DNA of 64,000 nt from Myxococcota bacterium. Its GTDB lineage: Bacteria > Myxococcota_A > Polyangia > HGW-17. The position numbers and the translations under genes are program-made. Below, piece by piece: positions 60,092-64,000 of the stretch. The notes under the pieces are model-generated. The model was not told the DNA's origin. It worked only from the letters and a program-made list of their open reading frames with translations, and did not search any database. The number at the start of each line of letters is the position of its first letter. The stretch's first letter is position 1. The DNA lies in the NCBI GenBank assembly GCA_018817795.1, contig JAHITJ010000117.1, positions 1 to 64,000 of the forward strand, in the 5' to 3' direction.

Positions 60092-61036
60092 TCAAGTAAA
60101 GAGTGAACTGATGGAATCTCCATGATGAATGCGTTTGATGGCCTCGCCAAGGAGCCGACCCACCGATAACTGGTGGATTCGTCCGCTCTCGGCGGCCTCC
60201 TGGGACAGGGCGATGGTGTTGGTCACCCACACCTTTTTCAGCGGGGACTTGATGATGTTCTCGACGGCTTTTCCGGAAAAGACGCCATGGGAGGCCGCCG
60301 CATAGACCTCGATGGCGCCCTGGTCGATGACGGCCTGGGCCGCCTTGCTCAGCGTGCCGGCGGTGTCGATCATGTCATCGACGATCACGGCTTTCTTGCC
60401 GGCGACGTCGCCAACGATGTTCATCACCTCGCACTGGTTCGCCTGGGGACGCCGCTTGTCGATGATGGCCAGCGGACAACCCAGACGCATGGAGTAGCCG
60501 CGGGCGCGCTCGGTGCCTCCGGCGTCCGGGCTCACGATCACCAATTCCTCGTTGCGGAACTCATTGCGGATCGCATCGAGCAGCACGGGAAGGCCGGTCA
60601 AATGATCGACCGGAATGTCGAAGAATCCCTGGATCTGGCCGGCGTGGAGATCCATCATCATGACACGGGACGCGCCGGCGGTGGTGATCAGGTTCGCCAC
60701 CAGCTTGGCGGAGATCGGCGTGCGGGGCCGCACCTTGCGGTCCTGCCGGGCATATCCGTAATACGGCAGGATTCCGATGATGGAGCCGGCCGAGGCCCTC
60801 CGAAGCGCGTCAATGATGATGAGCAGATCCATCAGATGCTCGTTCACAGGCATGGATGTCGGCTGGATGACGAAGCAGTTCACGCCGCGGACGTTTTCGT
60901 TGATGGTGACGAAGGTCTCCCCGTCGGAGAACTTGCTGACGGTGATCGAGCCCGGGACGATCTCAAGGTAGCGGCAGATTTCCGCCGTCAGCGCAGTGTT
61001 GGAGGTTCCGGAAAAGACAGCCAAGGATTTGAGCAT
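60092..61036 (-). CDS. prs: ribose-phosphate pyrophosphokinase
   Basis: FSDGETFVTINENVRG; YYGYARQDRKVRPRTPISAKLVANL; KKAVIVDDMIDTAGTL. Confidence 0.96.
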   Translation of the reverse strand: MLKSLAVFSGTSNTALTAEICRYLEIVPGSITVSKFSDGETFVTINENVRGVNCFVIQPTSMPVNEHLMDLLIIIDALRRASAGSIIGILPYYGYARQDRKVRPRTPISAKLVANLITTAGASRVMMMDLHAGQIQGFFDIPVDHLTGLPVLLDAIRNEFRNEELVIVSPDAGGTERARGYSMRLGCPLAIIDKRRPQANQCEVMNIVGDVAGKKAVIVDDMIDTAGTLSKAAQAVIDQGAIEVYAAASHGVFSGKAVENIIKSPLKKVWVTNTIALSQEAAESGRIHQLSVGRLLGEAIKRIHHGDSISSLFT

Positions 61037-61103
61037 GGCAGCAACACCTCAGGAAAGGAGTGAATACTGAGGGCACCCGCACCTTGCGGATGTCGCCCGG
61101 AAG

Positions 61104-61175
61104 CTGGGCCGGAAGGATTCGAACCTTCGAATGCGGGGACCAAAGCCCCGTGACTTGCCACTTGTCGACGGCCCA
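61104..61175 (-). tRNA. tRNA-Gln (anticodon TTG)
   Basis: Cloverleaf: TGGGCCG...CGGGG-CTTTGGT-CCCCG...GAAGG-TTCGAAT-CCTTC-CGGCCCA-G (72 nt, CCA not encoded). Confidence 0.93.
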
Positions 61176-61263
61176 AAGAGACCCGCAGGTCCGACAAACG
61201 GGTGTGATAAATACAGATCTCTGTGAAAAAGTCAACGTCTCGACCAGGGAAAAATGAGCAGGT

Positions 61264-61998
61264 TCAGGCGGCGGACTGGATAGTTCTGGCGCGCTGCCGC
61301 AAAAGTTGGAGGCCATGGTGATGGATCTGAGAGATCCGGCCTTCCGTGAGGGACATCTCATCGGCCAGGGCGCGTGGACTCATTTGTAGGTAATAAATAC
61401 CCTCAATCACGCGGCGCTCCCTGTCGGGCAGGAGTTCGACCCATCCGGACACCAGCAGCCGCTCTTCATGATGAAGGCAGGCCTCTTCGGGCAGGGGGAC
61501 GCTCTCGTCGGCGATGAAGTCGAGGAGGCTGCCGTCCTCATCGTTTTCCAGACGGGAGAAGTGGATCGTGTGGCCGGCAGCGCGGATTCTCTGGGTTTTG
61601 AGGACCATCGACTCGGTCATGCCGGTCAGGGAGCAGAGGGTATCCAGTTGGGGGGTCTCCCCGTTCTCGGAGAGGTGGGTGGCCACCGACTTTTCAACGA
61701 GCCTGACCTGCCGGCGCTGCGTCCGGGTCAGCGGGTCCTTCTGCCGCAGTTCATCAAGAATGGCGCCCTGTACGCGATTCTTTGCATAGGGCCAAAAGTG
61801 GTTTTTTTCAATGGAGTCGAACCGTGAGGCCGACTCAATCAGGCCGATCATGGCTGCGGAGAGGATCTCCTGGCGATCTTCGAGGGAAAGGTGCTGACCA
61901 TGACGTCGCACCAGCCGGCGGACATGGGGAAGGTGTTCGAGAATCAAGGCATGTTCTGGACTTGGCGATCGTCGCAGGGACTGAATCAGGGCAATCAT
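61264..61998 (-). CDS. FliA/WhiG-type (sigma-28 family) RNA polymerase sigma factor
   Basis: ILSAAMIGLIESASRFD...YAKNRVQGAILDELRQKDPLTRTQRR; region 4 HTH LADEMSLTEGRISQIHHHGLQLLRQR; GGAGG before ATG 61998. Confidence 0.85.
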   Translation of the reverse strand: MIALIQSLRRSPSPEHALILEHLPHVRRLVRRHGQHLSLEDRQEILSAAMIGLIESASRFDSIEKNHFWPYAKNRVQGAILDELRQKDPLTRTQRRQVRLVEKSVATHLSENGETPQLDTLCSLTGMTESMVLKTQRIRAAGHTIHFSRLENDEDGSLLDFIADESVPLPEEACLHHEERLLVSGWVELLPDRERRVIEGIYYLQMSPRALADEMSLTEGRISQIHHHGLQLLRQRARTIQSAA

Positions 61999-62265
61999 GG
62001 AGTACCTCCGGACTGGACGGGGGGCTTTGTAAGCGAAATCCGTGCCAAATCCCGATTTTAGTGTCAGAAATTTCATTTCCCTGTTGTGACGGTATTTTTT
62101 TGCCCTGGAACTTTATGGACAGGAGTTAGTGGCTATTGCAAATGAATGCCCTTTCCCTGCTTTTCGCGTATCACGTCGGACAAAAACCGGGTGTTTTTTG
62201 GTTTATTTGTACACTTTTGTATCAAAAACGTAATAAAACACCCATGCCGCCCATATATTCAAACG

Positions 62266-62315
62266 CTTATGTACTTTATAACGCCCTTTATGTTTCATTT
62301 ATGTACTTTTACGCC
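62266..62315. repeat. imperfect direct repeat TTATGTACTTT(A)TAACGCC / TTATGTACTTTTACGCC
   Basis: Copies at 62266-62285 and 62298-62315 in AT-rich divergent promoter region. Confidence 0.7.
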
Positions 62316-62406
62316 TTCCCCGAGTTCATTGACAACTCCGGGGACTGTCTGATATGAAAGCTGTCGACCGCGGACGATCCCCGGTCGTCGGCACCCAGGA
62401 ATTCCC

Positions 62407-63237
62407 ATGCGCTATTCTTTTTGTGTACTTGATATTGACGGCACCCTGACCAATGGGTTTAACACCTACCACCCCCGGGTCGTGGATCGTGTACGCGCCT
62501 ACCGGGAGCGGGGTGGCACCGTCGCGCTGCTCTCGGGCCGGCTGCCCTGCGGCATGCTCGAGCCCGCACGCCTGCTGGAGTTGCCGGCCGGGACGCTCAT
62601 CGGCGGCGGCGACGGCGCGGTGCTGGCCGTCCTCAACGCCGACGGCACCCTGGAATGGGCCTGGACCCGGGCCCTGTCGGTAGAGACCCTGCTTCCCCAT
62701 CTGGTCGCCGCGGACCAACCCGGCCTCGCGCTGACCCCTACGCGCGTGATCGCCGTGGGCACCACCGAAAAAATCACATACCGGCTGGCATCGATCACCT
62801 CTCCGGTGGTGCATCCCCTGCCCGATTGGACAAAGCTCCCGGAGGCCCTCGCCGGCGAGCCGCTGGTCGGGGTCCGCTTCATCCTCGAACGGGCCGCCGC
62901 GGTGAGCCTGATCGCACGGTTCTCCGTAGTGCCGGAGGGGGATCAGGAGGTCTTCGACAACCAGGAATTCACCCATCAAAACGTGGGCTTTTCCATCCGT
63001 CCCACCGGCAGCGACAAGGGCACCGCCCTCGAGCGTATGATCGCCGCGGCCGGATTCTCGAAGGAATCCACCGCCGCCTTCGGCGACTGGATCACCGACA
63101 TCCCGATGATGCGCAGTGCAGGCTTCTCCAGCGCTCCCAGCGACGCCCTGAAAGCCGTGCGCGAGGCGGCCACCCGCGTCTCGGCCCACACCATCAGTGA
63201 CGGCTGGCTCGCCACCGAGATGGATCTTTTGCAGTAG
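62407..63237 (+). CDS. Cof-type HAD hydrolase
   Basis: FCVLDIDGTLTNG; RGGTVALLSGR; SDKGTALERMIAAAG; AAFGDWITDIPMM. Confidence 0.9.
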   Translation: MRYSFCVLDIDGTLTNGFNTYHPRVVDRVRAYRERGGTVALLSGRLPCGMLEPARLLELPAGTLIGGGDGAVLAVLNADGTLEWAWTRALSVETLLPHLVAADQPGLALTPTRVIAVGTTEKITYRLASITSPVVHPLPDWTKLPEALAGEPLVGVRFILERAAAVSLIARFSVVPEGDQEVFDNQEFTHQNVGFSIRPTGSDKGTALERMIAAAGFSKESTAAFGDWITDIPMMRSAGFSSAPSDALKAVREAATRVSAHTISDGWLATEMDLLQ

Positions 63238-63311
63238 TTTCGGAGGATGATCCCGCGCCCTTTTGCGGCCGCCTCAAATGGCCGGCTTTGGCCGGGTCAG
63301 ATGCCTTCGTC

Positions 63312-64000
63312 TCACGGAGCCTTCGCCGACGTGTATGACTTCACCACCCAGGCGCCCTTCTCCTTCGTGATGCGGGACAGGGCGGTCTGTCCGCCGACAT
63401 AGAGATCCCCTTCCGTGGACAGGTACAGGCACCGCAGGAACTTCTGGGCGGAAAGGTCGAAGAACCTGGTCTTTCCGTTTTCCTCCAGCGTCACGCCCTT
63501 GTTGTAGTGCAGGTACCAGGTGCGACCCCTGGACTTGTCCACACGCAGGTCGGACGCCTTGTCCATCGCAGGTCCCGCTGGTACGAAGCGATCCGCCGCG
63601 GGGTCGAACCGGAAGAAGCCGTCGGCGAAGTCCATCACCCAGAGACGCTTTTGGGCATCCACGACCAGGCGTCGGGGATCCGAGCCGGGATAGCCGGCGC
63701 TCTTCCGGGCGTATTTCACCCAGCCGCCGCCGGCACGCCTCCGGAGCCCCCTGAGGAGGTCGACCGCCCAGAGCTCCCCCGTCGGCGAGAACACCGTCTG
63801 AAAGGGGTCCCAACCCGGCGACACCTGCTCGACGAACCGGTCCGTGGCGGCATCGTACTCCCAGTGTTGACGCCTCCACATCACATGCAGTCTCCCCCGG
63901 TTGTCCAGGAAGACGCGGTAGGTACCGGCGTGCTTGGCTGGGTCAAACTTCAGATATTCCTTCCAGACCGTGCCGTCCCAGCGAGCCAGGGACCCCGATG
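63312..64000 (-). CDS. propeller-like protein, 5' end beyond the right edge
   Basis: Reading frame stays open upstream of MMWRRQ to the window end (...ARWDGTVWKEYLKFDPAKHAGTYRVFLDNRGRLHVMWRRQ); propeller-like repeats GELWAVD, KRLWVMDFADGFFRFDP. Confidence 0.65.
   Translation of the reverse strand, partial: SGSLARWDGTVWKEYLKFDPAKHAGTYRVFLDNRGRLHVMWRRQHWEYDAATDRFVEQVSPGWDPFQTVFSPTGELWAVDLLRGLRRRAGGGWVKYARKSAGYPGSDPRRLVVDAQKRLWVMDFADGFFRFDPAADRFVPAGPAMDKASDLRVDKSRGRTWYLHYNKGVTLEENGKTRFFDLSAQKFLRCLYLSTEGDLYVGGQTALSRITKEKGAWVVKSYTSAKAP

Noticed and set aside
62136-62357. 73-aa ORF MQMNALSLLFAYHVGQKPGVFWF...
   Set aside because: Lies in the AT-rich divergent promoter region; overlapping alternative-frame ORF of equal length and no clear SD.

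Overview
High-GC (deltaproteobacteria/Myxococcota-like by gene content, inferred) chromosomal window, mostly coding. Core genes: RNase J-like nuclease, rpmE, DUF1385-prfA-nitrilase run, era, der, lon, hppA, pth-rplY-prs-tRNA-Gln(TTG), PBP1A, two-subunit class I fumarase, a giant acyl-CoA dehydratase activase-like protein and a FliA-type sigma factor. These are interleaved with secreted and Cys-rich lipoproteins, signalling proteins and a HEPN/MNT pair. The most unusual locus is a large secreted protein (8193-11345, minus). Its signal peptide is encoded across five tandem CTCTT pentamers, the same type of coding repeat that phase-varies Neisseria opa, and it has a papain-like arrangement with Ser at the catalytic Cys position. 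Also notable: a non-coding repeat island (12.7-13.3 kb) with long inverted repeats, a degenerate ~41-bp tandem array and a triplicated 30-bp hairpin unit; a dispersed (TCGAAA)n hexamer at two intergenic sites; a lipoprotein-type nitroreductase; a histidine kinase lacking its ATPase domain; and a frameshifted pentapeptide-like gene. All calls come from reading the sequence; no database search was possible.
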